A stretch of 64,000 nucleotides of DNA from Acidicapsa acidisoli (GTDB lineage: Bacteria; Acidobacteriota; Terriglobia; Terriglobales; Acidobacteriaceae): assembly GCF_025685625.1 (NCBI RefSeq), contig NZ_JAGSYI010000002.1, forward strand, positions 496,001-560,000. Reading direction: 5' to 3'. Below the pieces are notes generated by a model. It had not been told where the DNA came from, did not search any database, and saw nothing but the letters and a program-made list of their open reading frames with translations. This document shows positions 17,050-26,959 of this stretch, piece by piece. Position numbers and translations under genes: made by a program. The stretch's first letter is position 1; every line of letters starts with the position of its first letter.

Positions 17050-17796
17050 TTACGACAACGGCCGGGTCGGTATATCCCGAATCGCGTGACCGTGCCCGGC
17101 CATCCGACGACTGCCATCGAGCGCATGAGCGACTTTGTGTGCCGCGTGAGAGTCCGGTGGAGCACTCAGGTTTCCGTGCGCTGTCGCAATAGGACTGCCT
17201 GCCGTTTCGGAGAACGCTGACCCGGTTCCCGAAGACAAGGCCGCATTGACACTCGACCCCGGCCCGGTTGCGCCTGCACCGGAAGCGATCTTTGCAGCGG
17301 CCTGAGCCTTCGCGGATGTGGCATTCCCAGCACCAGTTGCGCTTTGGACTTGTCCCGACGGCTGCGTAGACGAAGAAGCCGTGCCTAATACATCGGACAG
17401 GTTCTGATTGATATCGATCAGTTGCTCCAGGCTGTTGATCTGGACGAGTTGATTGATGTACTCATTCGGATCGGTATCAGCCGTCGGGTCCTGATTCTGC
17501 ATCTCGGTGACAAGAAGCGTGAGAAAGTCATTCGCCGAAATGGTTGCGTCCGATGTATCCGAAGTGGACGAGTTGCTTGAATCCGTTCCTGATGTCATTG
17601 CCCTGGCAACGTTTGCCTTCGAGCTAGCCGCGGGACTCAGACCCAGCTGCCCCACAGATTGTTGCTGCTTATCCGATGACTGCAGGATCGACTGAAATTT
17701 CGCCGCAGCGCCCCCTCCCGGGCTCGGCCCGATTCCGCCTGAAGCGAAGGGTGATTCGCTCGCCTGTGATGCCGCGCTGCTCCAAATGCTGCTCAT
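17050..17796 (-). CDS. flgD: Hook cap/assembly protein FlgD
   Basis: Hook-capping scaffold of 248 residues. The conserved N-terminal core is TISANDFLTLLVTEMQNQDP, DPNEYINQLVQINSLEQL and IDINQNLSDVLG. The C-terminal part is an Ala/Ser/Gly-rich tail and does not show the usual FlgD Ig/tudor-like domain, so this is a short-form FlgD. ATG at 17796 has AGGAG upstream. It lies between the fliK-like gene and flgE, the standard hook set. Confidence 0.9.
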   Translation of the reverse strand: MSSIWSSAASQASESPFASGGIGPSPGGGAAAKFQSILQSSDKQQQSVGQLGLSPAASSKANVARAMTSGTDSSNSSTSDTSDATISANDFLTLLVTEMQNQDPTADTDPNEYINQLVQINSLEQLIDINQNLSDVLGTASSSTQPSGQVQSATGAGNATSAKAQAAAKIASGAGATGPGSSVNAALSSGTGSAFSETAGSPIATAHGNLSAPPDSHAAHKVAHALDGSRRMAGHGHAIRDIPTRPLS

Positions 17797-17885
17797 GCGT
17801 GCTCCTTTCCACTGCGTATTCCGCTGTTCAGGCAAAGCGCTATCGGCCTCGCCGGAGTTCCGCCAACGCCGCGAGACAGCGCGGC

Positions 17886-19853
17886 TCATGCCACGACCGA
17901 GATGCTCTTGCCATTCACTCCCGCCGGAACGACTTGACTCGCAGGAACGCCCTGCGAGTAAGCAAGCCCGGCAGGAACCGCACTCGCCATCGCTGGCAGC
18001 TCTTGCGATCCACTGGAGGGCCGATGTTGACTCGCCCCACTGCCATCACCGGAACTCCCGAAGCCCGATTGCGCTCCAGTGCCGCCATTCGCTTCAGAAC
18101 CCCTGCCGTGGAATGTCCCGCTCTGCGCGTGTTCAGAACCGAGGCCCAGGACCCGGATGCTTTCCACCGGAGTATTGCGTTCGTTCATCCAGCTCGCCAA
18201 CGAACCCAGATGCCCTTCAAGGCTTTCTCCCGCTGCAGTCGACTGCACTCCCAGCGAGGCATGCACACCGCTCCCATCCGCATGCGCTCGCAACTCGACA
18301 TAGCCAAGAACAGGGTCCTGGTGCCCGACCGTCAACTGGTTGGCCACGCTTGATGATTGCTCGATCACGGGACCGCGCCCGCCGTCCATCGCGAGAAACG
18401 GATTGCTGTCCGTCGAGCCCCCGCTGTTATGGAGCGCGTCAGCGCCGCCAGGTCCGGAAACAAGTCCGGAAATCTGTCCCGAACCTGTCGCTCTAGCCTC
18501 CAACCCAGCAGAGTCTGAAAGAGGATGAGATCCCGAAGCCGTAATGAGCGTGCCTGTTACCGCTGGATGCCCCGATGAATTCCCTGAAGGCTGATTCGGA
18601 ACGCTCCCATGCAGGGTGGAGTTTGTCGACCCACCGGAGGCGGAATCGTCAAGTTTCGCGCGCTCATGAACTCCCGTCGGCGTTCCCGCATTCCCGCTGA
18701 TTTTGTTGCCCGTATAGCTCGCGGCTTGCTTAGCAGCTTGTTCAGCGCCTCTGGCTGCGCCGCTCTCATCCGAGACCGTCGATCGACGCGCCGGACCCTC
18801 AATCGCATTGGAAGAAAGACTCGCCGGTGGAACGATGCTGGCTTTGGAAGATGCTGCGGTTTGCAGGTTCAGACTCCCGACAGCGGGGGCATTCCCTTGG
18901 CCAACATACGCGAGGCTCACATCCGAAGAATCATTGCCCGACAGACCAGCCAAATCCAAAGCCGCATCGTTCAGCGGACTCGCGAACCCTGAACCCTCGG
19001 CATCGAATCGCAGACTGCTGTTAGAAGCCGGATGAATTGACGTCGAGCCGATCGATCCCGAAGCCGGTTGGCTGTCAGGAACAATTCCACCGATTGGAGA
19101 AACCGACAGATCAGAAACCGACAGGCCATTGGATCGGCCCATCCCTGCTGCACCGTCATTACTCGGCGCGGCCAATCCAGCGATATCGACCGCAACGGAT
19201 TGCTTCCCTGCTCCTACCTGGGAACCATGATCTAAGGATGTCTGACCTCTTGAGGCCTGATCATAGCCACTCTTCCAGTCGCCCCCGGCCGGTAACAGAT
19301 TTGTCAATCCATAGCCCGGCGACGGTAAGTTCTCCAATTGGAGAGATGGATCGAACTGAGCCGGTGCGGTGCGATGCGAATTCTCCGTACGCGACTTGGA
19401 CTCTCGCAGACCATCTGACAAGTTCGAGCTGTTCGCGTGACTCCGGGTCGACAACCTTTGCTCCTGAACCCCTCTGCTGGTCGATGGATCCGCCTCGGGG
19501 AGAGGTTGAGAGCCCCGCGCCGGTACCGCGTCCCTACTTTGCAACTTCGTAGCAGAACCAGACGAGGACTGTTGCGAAGCTGCAGGAACGCTGCGGGAAC
19601 GTAAGGCCGGTTCAACCTCCGATGCAGGATCGGGCGATCCCGTCTCCCGCTCCAAGAGGCTAGTCTGCTCGGCAAACTCCTGACTCCAATTCCGGGAGTC
19701 TGACTCCGAGTCGATCTTGACCTTTGTACCCGGTACAGTTCGCGTGATCGGTGCCTGAGCCGCTGAAGACTTCCGCCCTCCGGCTTTTTGCAGCTCCAAT
19801 CCTGCCTTGTTCCCTACGACAGTCAATCCGTCGACGATAGTTCCAGGGTTCAT
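17886..19853 (-). CDS. fliK: FliK-like hook-length control protein
   Basis: About 655 residues, extremely rich in Ser, Gly, Ala and Asn over the first 500, as expected of the stretched ruler part of FliK. Near the C-terminus PVLGYVELRAHADGSGVHASL and LASWMNERNTPVESIRVLGL resemble the conserved FliK C-terminal domain that acts on FlhB. Position between fliJ and flgD supports it. Start is uncertain: ATG at 19853, or TTG at 19865. No strong ribosome-binding site is seen for either. Confidence 0.78.
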   Translation of the reverse strand: MNPGTIVDGLTVVGNKAGLELQKAGGRKSSAAQAPITRTVPGTKVKIDSESDSRNWSQEFAEQTSLLERETGSPDPASEVEPALRSRSVPAASQQSSSGSATKLQSRDAVPARGSQPLPEADPSTSRGVQEQRLSTRSHANSSNLSDGLRESKSRTENSHRTAPAQFDPSLQLENLPSPGYGLTNLLPAGGDWKSGYDQASRGQTSLDHGSQVGAGKQSVAVDIAGLAAPSNDGAAGMGRSNGLSVSDLSVSPIGGIVPDSQPASGSIGSTSIHPASNSSLRFDAEGSGFASPLNDAALDLAGLSGNDSSDVSLAYVGQGNAPAVGSLNLQTAASSKASIVPPASLSSNAIEGPARRSTVSDESGAARGAEQAAKQAASYTGNKISGNAGTPTGVHERAKLDDSASGGSTNSTLHGSVPNQPSGNSSGHPAVTGTLITASGSHPLSDSAGLEARATGSGQISGLVSGPGGADALHNSGGSTDSNPFLAMDGGRGPVIEQSSSVANQLTVGHQDPVLGYVELRAHADGSGVHASLGVQSTAAGESLEGHLGSLASWMNERNTPVESIRVLGLGSEHAQSGTFHGRGSEANGGTGAQSGFGSSGDGSGASQHRPSSGSQELPAMASAVPAGLAYSQGVPASQVVPAGVNGKSISVVA

Positions 19854-19973
19854 GCCGGATAACAAAGCAGCTGAAAGTCCAAAGACAACCGCAATGTGTT
19901 AGATGGATTTCATGAAGTGAGGCATCGGTCTCGGCTCTTCGCTTTCAAGCCTTTGAATTCTTCAACGTTATGC

Positions 19974-20453
19974 CTACTCAGCCATCGAAGCCGGATTGTC
20001 TTCCATTCCAAGTCGATCCTGCTTGCGTGACCCGCGCCTGCCATACCCGTCGTCCAGCGTCTGTTGAGCACGCCGGGCTGCCTCTTCCCGCAAGGCGGCC
20101 TGCTCCGCGCTCACCAGCGTCTCCACCTGGCGCCGCGCTGTGCGGTGCTCCAAAAACTCGTTGCGCTGACGCTCCACTTCAGCGTTTGCAGCTTCCAACC
20201 TTGCTGCAATGCGCGGCTGCTCTTTGCGGGCCTGTTCCATCTCAATCATTCCCGCAGCGCGGCCAGTCCTGTCGCGGTCCGAAATTCCGGCCACAAATGC
20301 GCTCCGCCCTTGCGCCTGACGATTCTTCGCTTCCACCAGTTCCTGCGCCACGCGATTCCGCTGACCGACAACTGCCTCCAACTCCACGCGGCCCTGTTCC
20401 TCCCGCAGCTCCCGAATCCGCAGCAGTCTTTGCAATACGCGTTTGCCCGGCAT
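19974..20453 (-). CDS. fliJ: Flagellar export chaperone FliJ
   Basis: Protein of 159 residues, almost entirely predicted coiled coil and rich in Glu, Arg, Gln and Ala (RVLQRLLRIRELREEQGRVEL, RQVETLVSAEQAALREEAAR). FliJ is the stalk of the FliI ATPase ring and links it to FlhA. ATG at 20453 sits 8 bases after the fliI stop with GAGG upstream. Sequence is weakly conserved, but size, coiled coil and place right after fliI make the call safe. Confidence 0.85.
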   Translation of the reverse strand: MPGKRVLQRLLRIRELREEQGRVELEAVVGQRNRVAQELVEAKNRQAQGRSAFVAGISDRDRTGRAAGMIEMEQARKEQPRIAARLEAANAEVERQRNEFLEHRTARRQVETLVSAEQAALREEAARRAQQTLDDGYGRRGSRKQDRLGMEDNPASMAE

Positions 20454-20461
20454 GGCTAACC

Positions 20462-21817
20462 TCAAATTTCGGCAGAGAGCTTCATCAGCCTGTCGAGACA
20501 TTCGGAGTAACTCATCTTCTCTGCAGCCCCCTGCGTCAGAAATTCGCGCAACAGAGGTCGCGCCCCGAGCGCCCTGTCCAGATCCTCATCTGCGCCCGGC
20601 TTGTACGCGCCTATCCGCACCAGATCTTCGGAACGGGCATACGCGGCAAGAAGGCGGCGGACCAGGCCCGCGGCCTCGCGATGGTCAGGCGCGGCGACAG
20701 CAGGCATGAGTCGGCTGATCGAGTCCAACACCTCAATCGGTGGATACCACCCCTCGGCGGCGAGAGGCCGTGAGAGCACCACATGGCCGTCCAGCAGAGA
20801 CCGCACCGCATCGACAAGTGGGTCCTGCTGATCGTCTCCCTCCATCAGCACTGTGTAAAAAGCAGTGATGGAACCGACCTTGAAGTTGCCCGCCCGCTCC
20901 ACCAATTTGGCCAGACGGGCAAAGACAGACGGCGTATAACCCTTCGCTGTCGCCGGTTCGCCCGCCGCGAGGCCAATCTCCCTGGCTGCCATAGCGAAGC
21001 GGGTAAGCGAATCGAGCACCAGCAACACATGCTGCCCCTGCGCCGCGAAATACTCAGCCACCGTAGTCGCCGAGAGCGCGGCGCGCATGCGCATCAATGG
21101 GGATTGATCGGAGGTCGAAACCAGAACCACCGACCGTTTTCGTCCCTCTTCTCCGAGAGCATCTTCCAGAAACTCACCAACCTCGCGCCCACGCTCGCCC
21201 ACCAGTCCAACGACCGTAATGTCGGCGCTGGTATTGCGCGTCATCATCCCGATCAGCGTGCTTTTCCCTACCCCGGAACCGCCAAAGATCCCCACCCGCT
21301 GCCCTCGTCCAACCGTCAGGAGAGAGTCGAGTGCGCGAATCCCCGTTCCGAGCGGCTCGCGAATCGGTAGACGCGCCAGCGGCAGCCGCACCGTTCCGTC
21401 GATTGGCAGGGTTGCGACCGCCGCCGGCCGCCGACGGCCAGCGGCGCCGTCTATCGGCTCCCCCAGCCCATCCAGCACGCGGCCCAGCAACTCTGGTCCA
21501 ACGCCGATCTCGGGAGCTGTCCCCAATGCTTCGACCGCGTCGCCGAAACGAATTCCCTCCGGCGAGTTGACCGGCATCGAAAGCACTGTCGAACCGCGAA
21601 AGCCGATCACCTCCGCCAGATGCGGCCGCCCAAAGCGATCCATGATCTCACAGCACTCTCCCACAGACGAGTTTGGACCAATGGATTCAATTGTCTGTCC
21701 CACGGCCTGCGAAACCTGTCCCTGCCAGCGCCATGGTTGGCCGCGTAGCAAGTGCCGCCTGTACGATTCCAGAGAATGGACCGCAGGTTCAGCCTCAATG
21801 GGTGTCTCAAGGCTCAT
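20462..21817 (-). CDS. fliI: Flagellar export ATPase FliI
   Basis: Cytosolic ATPase of 451 residues that energises export, related to F1-beta. It has Walker A GIFGGSGVGKSTLIG, the FliI/YscN signature DVTVVGLVGERGREVGEFLE-like stretch, Walker B LLVLDSLTRFAMAAREIGLA, and GEPATAKGYTPSVFA. The ATG at 21817 lies one base after the fliH stop, so the two are coupled. It is followed by fliJ. Confidence 0.97.
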   Translation of the reverse strand: MSLETPIEAEPAVHSLESYRRHLLRGQPWRWQGQVSQAVGQTIESIGPNSSVGECCEIMDRFGRPHLAEVIGFRGSTVLSMPVNSPEGIRFGDAVEALGTAPEIGVGPELLGRVLDGLGEPIDGAAGRRRPAAVATLPIDGTVRLPLARLPIREPLGTGIRALDSLLTVGRGQRVGIFGGSGVGKSTLIGMMTRNTSADITVVGLVGERGREVGEFLEDALGEEGRKRSVVLVSTSDQSPLMRMRAALSATTVAEYFAAQGQHVLLVLDSLTRFAMAAREIGLAAGEPATAKGYTPSVFARLAKLVERAGNFKVGSITAFYTVLMEGDDQQDPLVDAVRSLLDGHVVLSRPLAAEGWYPPIEVLDSISRLMPAVAAPDHREAAGLVRRLLAAYARSEDLVRIGAYKPGADEDLDRALGARPLLREFLTQGAAEKMSYSECLDRLMKLSAEI

Positions 21818-21818
21818 C

Positions 21819-22772
21819 TCAGTTCCCACTTTCCCGAGGCGCAAATGTCCTGTCTGCCAGAGATTCCGGCGCGGATGCTTCCGCATCACTCCCGCCCGCC
21901 CCAAATGGGTCACCAAGCCGATAGAAGAAACCTTTCTCAATCGTCTTCAACTGAGCCCACAGGCCCAGATCAGCCGAGCCGATCTCCGTTTCCATCCGGC
22001 ACTCTCCCAACTCCATCGTCGCATCGCCGATTACCTTGGGCCGAATCGCCAAACCCGGCATCAGCATGAGCGATTCTTCCCACATCGCCTGATCCTGGGC
22101 CGGAACCTTGACCCGTACCGCGGTTGAGTCCGACAACTGCCCCAATGCCACACGGACTGCTCCAATCAACAACAACGGATCTGTCTGCGCCTCGCGGCGA
22201 AGAATACGCGCCGCAATCGCCAGCGCCAGCCGCACCGCCTCCTGCTCCAGTTGGTGGAGACAACTGTCGCGAGCCTCAGAAAAACTCGCCAGCAGCGCCC
22301 CAGCCTGGGCCGTCAGACGCTCCCGCTCTTTCTTCAATTCACCGGAAGCCGCTTCCCGGCCCTGAGCCAGTCCAATCTGGATTCCCTGAATTCGTCCCCG
22401 CTCTTCGGCCCGTTCGATCTCCTCAGCGAGCGCCTCCTCTGAGAATTGCTTGAACTCACTGTCGCTCACAACCGCCGAAGCTGCCTCTCCCATCGATTTT
22501 GAATCGCCGGGAACCGATCCGCCGGAACCAACGGAATCCGATTCCGCTCCTGAAAGAACATCGGTCGTTTGATCCCGGTAACCATCGAAAGCCGATCCGG
22601 CGTCCGGAAACTCCATAGGGAGCGAGTCGCTCCACTGACTCAGCTTCTGGGTCCACGCTGAATTGGAGTAGCGGAAAGATTCAATCTCCAGCTCTATCGC
22701 CCGCGTATTTGTCTGCGCGCCTTCCAAGGTCCATCCTTCCCAGGTTCCGATCCTTTCCGGCAACCATTTCAC
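21819..22772 (-). CDS. fliH: Flagellar assembly protein FliH
   Basis: Regulator of the FliI ATPase, 317 residues. The first 110 are polar and variable. A helical part follows with GRIQGIQIGLAQGREAASGEL and AEEIERAEERG, then the V/F-ATPase E-subunit-like domain (EAVRLALAIAARILRREAQTDP, VRVALGQLSDSTAVRVKV). A GTG at 22772 is used as start and has only a weak GGAAGA upstream, so the exact start is unsure. It lies between fliG and fliI. Confidence 0.9.
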   Translation of the reverse strand: MKWLPERIGTWEGWTLEGAQTNTRAIELEIESFRYSNSAWTQKLSQWSDSLPMEFPDAGSAFDGYRDQTTDVLSGAESDSVGSGGSVPGDSKSMGEAASAVVSDSEFKQFSEEALAEEIERAEERGRIQGIQIGLAQGREAASGELKKERERLTAQAGALLASFSEARDSCLHQLEQEAVRLALAIAARILRREAQTDPLLLIGAVRVALGQLSDSTAVRVKVPAQDQAMWEESLMLMPGLAIRPKVIGDATMELGECRMETEIGSADLGLWAQLKTIEKGFFYRLGDPFGAGGSDAEASAPESLADRTFAPRESGN

Positions 22773-22807
22773 ATAATCTTCCAGACCGATCTTTCGAAAT
22801 CAGCGGC

Positions 22808-23857
22808 CTACGCCAGCATCTCGTCCCCGGTCTCCATCTTGAGAATCACCTTCCCCTCGGATTCAAGACGGCGCGCCAGGTTAAGAATCTCCTGTTGCGC
22901 CGCGGCAACTTCGCGCGAACGAACCGGGCCCATGACCTCCATATCTTCCTTCAGCATTTCCACGGCTCGGGAGCTCATGACCTTGAAGACCTGCGCCTTC
23001 AGTTCCTCGTTGGCTCCGCGTAAGGCCAGCGCAAGCTGCCGCTTGTCGACACCGGAGACTATCTCCCGAATGCTCACAGCCGGAACTGTGACAAGGTCCT
23101 CAAAGGTGAACATCAGATTGCGAATGTTAAGAGCCAGTTCAGGCTGCGCGCTCTCGATCGATTCCAGAATTCTCTTGGACTCTTCCGGATTGACCCGATT
23201 CAACAGATCGGCCACCGCCCGGAAACCCGAATAGCTCTTCCGTTTGGAATCTCCCACGTTCTCCAGCCGCCGATGCAGGACCAGCGCAACCTTCTGCGCC
23301 ATTTCCGGCGAAAACTGGCGCATCTCGGCCAGCCGCTTGATCGAGACCACCTTATGATCCTCGCTGAGATTGTCAAAAACCTGCGAGGCACGTTTCGGGT
23401 CGAGATGAGCCAGCACCAGCGCAATGGTCTGCGGATGTTCCGAATCCAGCAACTTGCCCAACTGCTGCGGATCGGTCTTCTGCAATTTGCCAAGATTGCC
23501 CTGGCTGGCTTCCTGAGCGCGCCGCACCAGCATCAGCAGATCCTCTGCGCGCTGCTTGCCGAAGGTGTCGTGCAGAAGACGCGAAGCAAAATCCAGCCCG
23601 CCGTGCATCATCACGTGCTGAGTCTCAAGCAGTTCCCAGAACTCTTCCAGAACGGCGCTCGAAACCTCCGGCGGAACAGACCTGAGATCGGCCAGTTCTT
23701 CCGTAATCCGCTGCACATCCATCTCCGGAAGAGAACGAAGAATTTCTTTGGCGATGTCCTCGCCAACAGCGACCATCAGTATCGCCGCCTTGCGCACTCC
23801 GTTCATCTGCGCAGTCAGCCTCCGCTGCGGCGCTGCATCCTGTCCAAACTCGGCCAA
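22808..23857 (-). CDS. fliG: Flagellar motor switch protein FliG
   Basis: Torque-generating C-ring protein, 349 residues. Clear motifs are RKAAILMVAVGEDIAKEILR, HPQTIALVLAHLDPKRASQV and EDLVTVPAVSIREIVSGVDK, then LALALRGANEELKAQVF with charged residues of the stator-facing helix (SSRAVEMLKEDMEVMGPVRSR). The start is TTG at 23857 with AGGAGG six bases upstream. It follows fliF and precedes fliH. Confidence 0.97.
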   Translation of the reverse strand: MAEFGQDAAPQRRLTAQMNGVRKAAILMVAVGEDIAKEILRSLPEMDVQRITEELADLRSVPPEVSSAVLEEFWELLETQHVMMHGGLDFASRLLHDTFGKQRAEDLLMLVRRAQEASQGNLGKLQKTDPQQLGKLLDSEHPQTIALVLAHLDPKRASQVFDNLSEDHKVVSIKRLAEMRQFSPEMAQKVALVLHRRLENVGDSKRKSYSGFRAVADLLNRVNPEESKRILESIESAQPELALNIRNLMFTFEDLVTVPAVSIREIVSGVDKRQLALALRGANEELKAQVFKVMSSRAVEMLKEDMEVMGPVRSREVAAAQQEILNLARRLESEGKVILKMETGDEMLA

Positions 23858-23915
23858 CGCGATCCTCCTGTCCAGCCACTTGCAGTTTCTGTTGCACGTT
23901 GTCGACTTCGAGAAT

Positions 23916-25571
23916 TTAGTCGGAGTGAATCCAACTCTGCAGCAATCGGGAGCTCTGTGCCGGATCGCGCTTCAACGTTTCCGTGACCTGATCGAAGACG
24001 CGTTGCACGCGTTGCCGTTCCGAATCCAACGATGCCTGTTCCGGGGTAAGCAGACCCTCCGGTTGGGCGGGCGGCGCGGCAAGAACCGGCTGTTTGCCTG
24101 CGGGGAGTGCCGACTCCCTGGCATGTTTCAGCGCCGGCCGGATGGCAAGCGTGATCAGCAGTACCAATCCCACCAGCAAAGTCGCAAACTTCACGAGAAC
24201 AGGCGATCGTTCGATCATCGCCAATGCCCTGCTCAAAAGTGACGGAGATGCAGCATTGCGGTTCTCGTCGAAGCTCATATCCTGCACCGTCACAATATCG
24301 CCCCGGCTCCCGTCAAATCCGACCGCTGCCTGAGCCAGTGAAGTCAGCATCCGCAACTCTTCAGCGCTGCGTGGCTTCCAACTGGGATTCTTGCCGTTCG
24401 GATCTCCGGCTGCGGCTTCCATGCGGTCGTTGACCACGATGGCTGCCGTCAGACGGCGAATGTGTCCCGGCTCCTGCGTCACATGCCGAACGGTCTTCGA
24501 CGCTCCATACGTTCCACTCTCGGTTTTGGCGCTCTGCGGCGGCGTCACCTGCTGTGGATAGACCGGAAGAGCCTGAGAGTTGGGGGCATTGCTCGCCGTT
24601 CCCGGAACCCCCACCGGCACTTGTTGAGGAGAGGTCGTCTGCTCGGTGCGTTGCATGGAAAGCGTAACCACCTTGGCGGGGTCGTAACTCTCTTCCGTGA
24701 CGTCCGTGGATGTAGGATCATAATCCACCGTTACAGATGCGCGCACATTTCCCTGTCCGGTTACCGGTTCGAGGGTTTCGACCAGCTTCGCTTCCAAACC
24801 TTCTTCCATCCCCAGCCGGATCGCCTCGCCGGTCTTCGGACCCAGCGGCAGATGACCGCTCGCATCGATCAGAGACACCTGCGCCGGAGACAACCCATCG
24901 ACGGCCGACGCCACGAGGTTGCGAATCGCTTCATCTTCGCCATCCGCCAGCGTACGATGACGCAGCGTCAACACGACCGCCGCTTTGGCGGGTCGCTCTT
25001 GGTCGCGAAAGAGCGATTCATGCGGCATCACCAGATGCACGCGCGCCGACTGTACATCGGCCAGCGTAGCGACCGTATGCTCCAGTTCGCCCTCCAGCGC
25101 TCGCTGGTAGTTCACCTGTTCGTCGAACTCCGATCCGACCCAGTTGGGCTTATCGAAGAGCTCAAACCCCATCCGTCCGCTGCGCGGTCCGCCCTTGGAC
25201 GCGGTCGCAAGACGCGCCTTGTCCAGCTGCGGAGCGGGAACTCGAATCGCCGTTCCGTTGGCCGCCAGATCGAATGGTATCTGCGCCTGGGTAAGAACCT
25301 GCGCCATCTGCCGCGAATCCTCCGGATCGAGACCGGCATACAGCGTTCGCCAATCCGTTCGAGTGCCGTACCAGGCCATACCAGAGATCGTTGCCAGGAT
25401 GAGGGCTGCTCCGATCAAAGCCCAATTGCGCTGCCGAGGCGGCAACAGCGCCCATTGCGCTGCACCTTTGCTCCAGTAATCCCCGAAGACTCCGAGCGCA
25501 CCCTGCGCTCCGACCGGCTCTGGAATCCCCGGAGTCGGCGATTTCTTATCTAACTGTGCTCCAGCTGCCAT
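23916..25571 (-). CDS. fliF: Flagellar MS-ring protein FliF
   Basis: MS-ring subunit of 551 residues, founding the basal body in the inner membrane. It has an N-terminal membrane helix (LIGAALILATISGMAWYG), the ring-building motifs LYAGLDPEDSRQMAQVL, YQRALEGELEHTVATL and SARVHLVMPHESLF, a second helix near the C-terminus (FATLLVGLVLLITLAI), and a tail that contacts FliG (RDPAQSSRLLQSWI). Length and order are normal. ATG at 25571 has GGGGAG upstream. Confidence 0.97.
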   Translation of the reverse strand: MAAGAQLDKKSPTPGIPEPVGAQGALGVFGDYWSKGAAQWALLPPRQRNWALIGAALILATISGMAWYGTRTDWRTLYAGLDPEDSRQMAQVLTQAQIPFDLAANGTAIRVPAPQLDKARLATASKGGPRSGRMGFELFDKPNWVGSEFDEQVNYQRALEGELEHTVATLADVQSARVHLVMPHESLFRDQERPAKAAVVLTLRHRTLADGEDEAIRNLVASAVDGLSPAQVSLIDASGHLPLGPKTGEAIRLGMEEGLEAKLVETLEPVTGQGNVRASVTVDYDPTSTDVTEESYDPAKVVTLSMQRTEQTTSPQQVPVGVPGTASNAPNSQALPVYPQQVTPPQSAKTESGTYGASKTVRHVTQEPGHIRRLTAAIVVNDRMEAAAGDPNGKNPSWKPRSAEELRMLTSLAQAAVGFDGSRGDIVTVQDMSFDENRNAASPSLLSRALAMIERSPVLVKFATLLVGLVLLITLAIRPALKHARESALPAGKQPVLAAPPAQPEGLLTPEQASLDSERQRVQRVFDQVTETLKRDPAQSSRLLQSWIHSD

Positions 25572-25598
25572 GGCTCCCCATCAATCCGACTTGAACGG

Positions 25599-25940
25599 CT
25601 AGAACTGCATTCCCATGACCTGCTGGTAGGCCGCCAGCGCCTTGTTGCGCACCGAGAGCACCAGCTCAAAACCCATCCCTGCCTTTTGCGATGCAATCAT
25701 CGCCTCGTGCACATCCACGCCCTTGCCCGTCATCAGGCCTTCGATTGCCGTCTTCGCCTGCTTCTCAAGCTGCTCCACCTGCCCCATGGCGTCGGTGAAA
25801 ACGTCGGCAAAGGGAGCCGGAGCGCCCGCAACAGCGCCGTGTAAATCCGTAATGCCGGGCGCGAATGCCACACCGTTCGCCGGACCGGCCTCGAGCGGTG
25901 CACCGAAGAGAGAAACTGGAGTCTGCGTCACTGGCAACAT
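25599..25940 (-). CDS. fliE: MS-ring/rod junction protein FliE
   Basis: Small protein, 113 residues, linking the MS ring to the rod. The C-terminal half has the family signature GKGVDVHEAMIASQKAGMGFEL and ending VRNKALAAYQQVMGMQF. It stands between flgC and fliF, the classic order. ATG at 25940 has AAAGG upstream. Confidence 0.95.
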   Translation of the reverse strand: MLPVTQTPVSLFGAPLEAGPANGVAFAPGITDLHGAVAGAPAPFADVFTDAMGQVEQLEKQAKTAIEGLMTGKGVDVHEAMIASQKAGMGFELVLSVRNKALAAYQQVMGMQF

Positions 25941-25977
25941 GCATCTGCCTTTCTGGTTTGCGATTCGGCAGCCGGCT

Positions 25978-26481
25978 TCACTTGGAGATATCCAAGGCCG
26001 AACTGATCATCGATTTCTCGGCCTGCACTGCCGAAGCATTCAGGCCGTAGGCCCGCGTCGCTCCCATCAGGTCGACCATCTCGGTAAGCGGGTTGATATC
26101 CGGATAAGAGACATATCCCTCAGCGTCCGCGTCTGGGTGGCTGGGATCGTAGCGCTTCAGCGGAGGCGCCGTATCCTGCACAACCGCTGCAATGTGTACT
26201 CCCGGTGCGATATTGCCGCCAGCGAGCGACCCCGTAGGCAACCCGGGCGCAAATCCGGAAAAGGGACCCTGGCCCGGAGCAGCCATCGACGCATCAAGCT
26301 GATTGGCAAACTCCGGGTCGCCTCTGCCAGCCGCAAAGACCACGTGCTGGCGGTGATAGGGCGTGCCCGCAGAAGTCCGTGTCGTTTCCGCGTTGGCCAT
26401 GTTGGCCGCCACCACTTCGGCGCGCATTCGCTCCGCCTGCATCGCCGATCCGGATTGATCGATCATTCCAAAGAGATTCAC
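25978..26481 (-). CDS. flgC: Flagellar proximal rod protein FlgC
   Basis: Rod protein, 167 residues. It has the family N-terminus (MQAERMRAEVVAANMANAETT) and C-terminus (YVSYPDINPLTEMVDLMGATRAY, then AVQAEKSMISSALDI). The middle holds a Gly/Pro-rich insert. The start is GTG at 26481 with GGGAG upstream, 24 bases after flgB. Confidence 0.95.
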   Translation of the reverse strand: MNLFGMIDQSGSAMQAERMRAEVVAANMANAETTRTSAGTPYHRQHVVFAAGRGDPEFANQLDASMAAPGQGPFSGFAPGLPTGSLAGGNIAPGVHIAAVVQDTAPPLKRYDPSHPDADAEGYVSYPDINPLTEMVDLMGATRAYGLNASAVQAEKSMISSALDISK

Positions 26482-26505
26482 TCGTCGGCTCCCGTTCCCG
26501 CGTTT

Positions 26506-26868
26506 CTATTTCGCGTCCGCGTGGATCGCGTCCATGATCCCGTTGTACTGCCCCTTGAGCAGCGCCACTCCGGCCTTGAACCGCAACTGCGCCTCGGCCA
26601 GATTCAAGCCCTCCCGGTCCATCGAGACGTTGTTTCCATCCGGCCGCACAATCAGGCCATCCTCGGCGATCAACTGCGGCTCAGGAAGCGCCTCGTCCGA
26701 GTCGATAGCATTCATCGCCTGCCGCATCTCGCCCTCAAAGTCCATCCCTACAGCGCGATAGCCGGGAGTATCGATATTTGCCATATTGGCGGACGTCAAC
26801 TGGATCTGACGGGTATTGAGGTCCAGATACCTGGCAATTTTGTCGCTTAAATCCGTAGCTATCTGCAT
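26506..26868 (-). CDS. flgB: Flagellar proximal rod protein FlgB
   Basis: Rod protein, 120 residues, first structural gene of the flgB-flgC-fliE-fliF operon. It shows KIARYLDLNTRQIQLTSANM followed by ANIDTPGYRAVGMDFEGEM, and the C-terminal NLAEAQLRFKAGVALLKGQY. ATG at 26868 has AGGAG five bases upstream. The 132-base gap before it carries a 19-bp palindrome. Confidence 0.95.
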   Translation of the reverse strand: MQIATDLSDKIARYLDLNTRQIQLTSANMANIDTPGYRAVGMDFEGEMRQAMNAIDSDEALPEPQLIAEDGLIVRPDGNNVSMDREGLNLAEAQLRFKAGVALLKGQYNGIMDAIHADAK

Positions 26869-26959
26869 ACTCTCCTGACTTCCTCTGCGCTTTCGGAACT
26901 CGCTGGCAGAGTTGCATTCGCTCAACCACGCGAACCAGACACAGCCTAGAAACTTCTAA

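Noticed and set aside
19928-19955. Sigma-28 promoter upstream of fliK
   Set aside because: CAAA and GCCGAGAC are present but spaced 16 instead of 15 bases and both boxes are imperfect.
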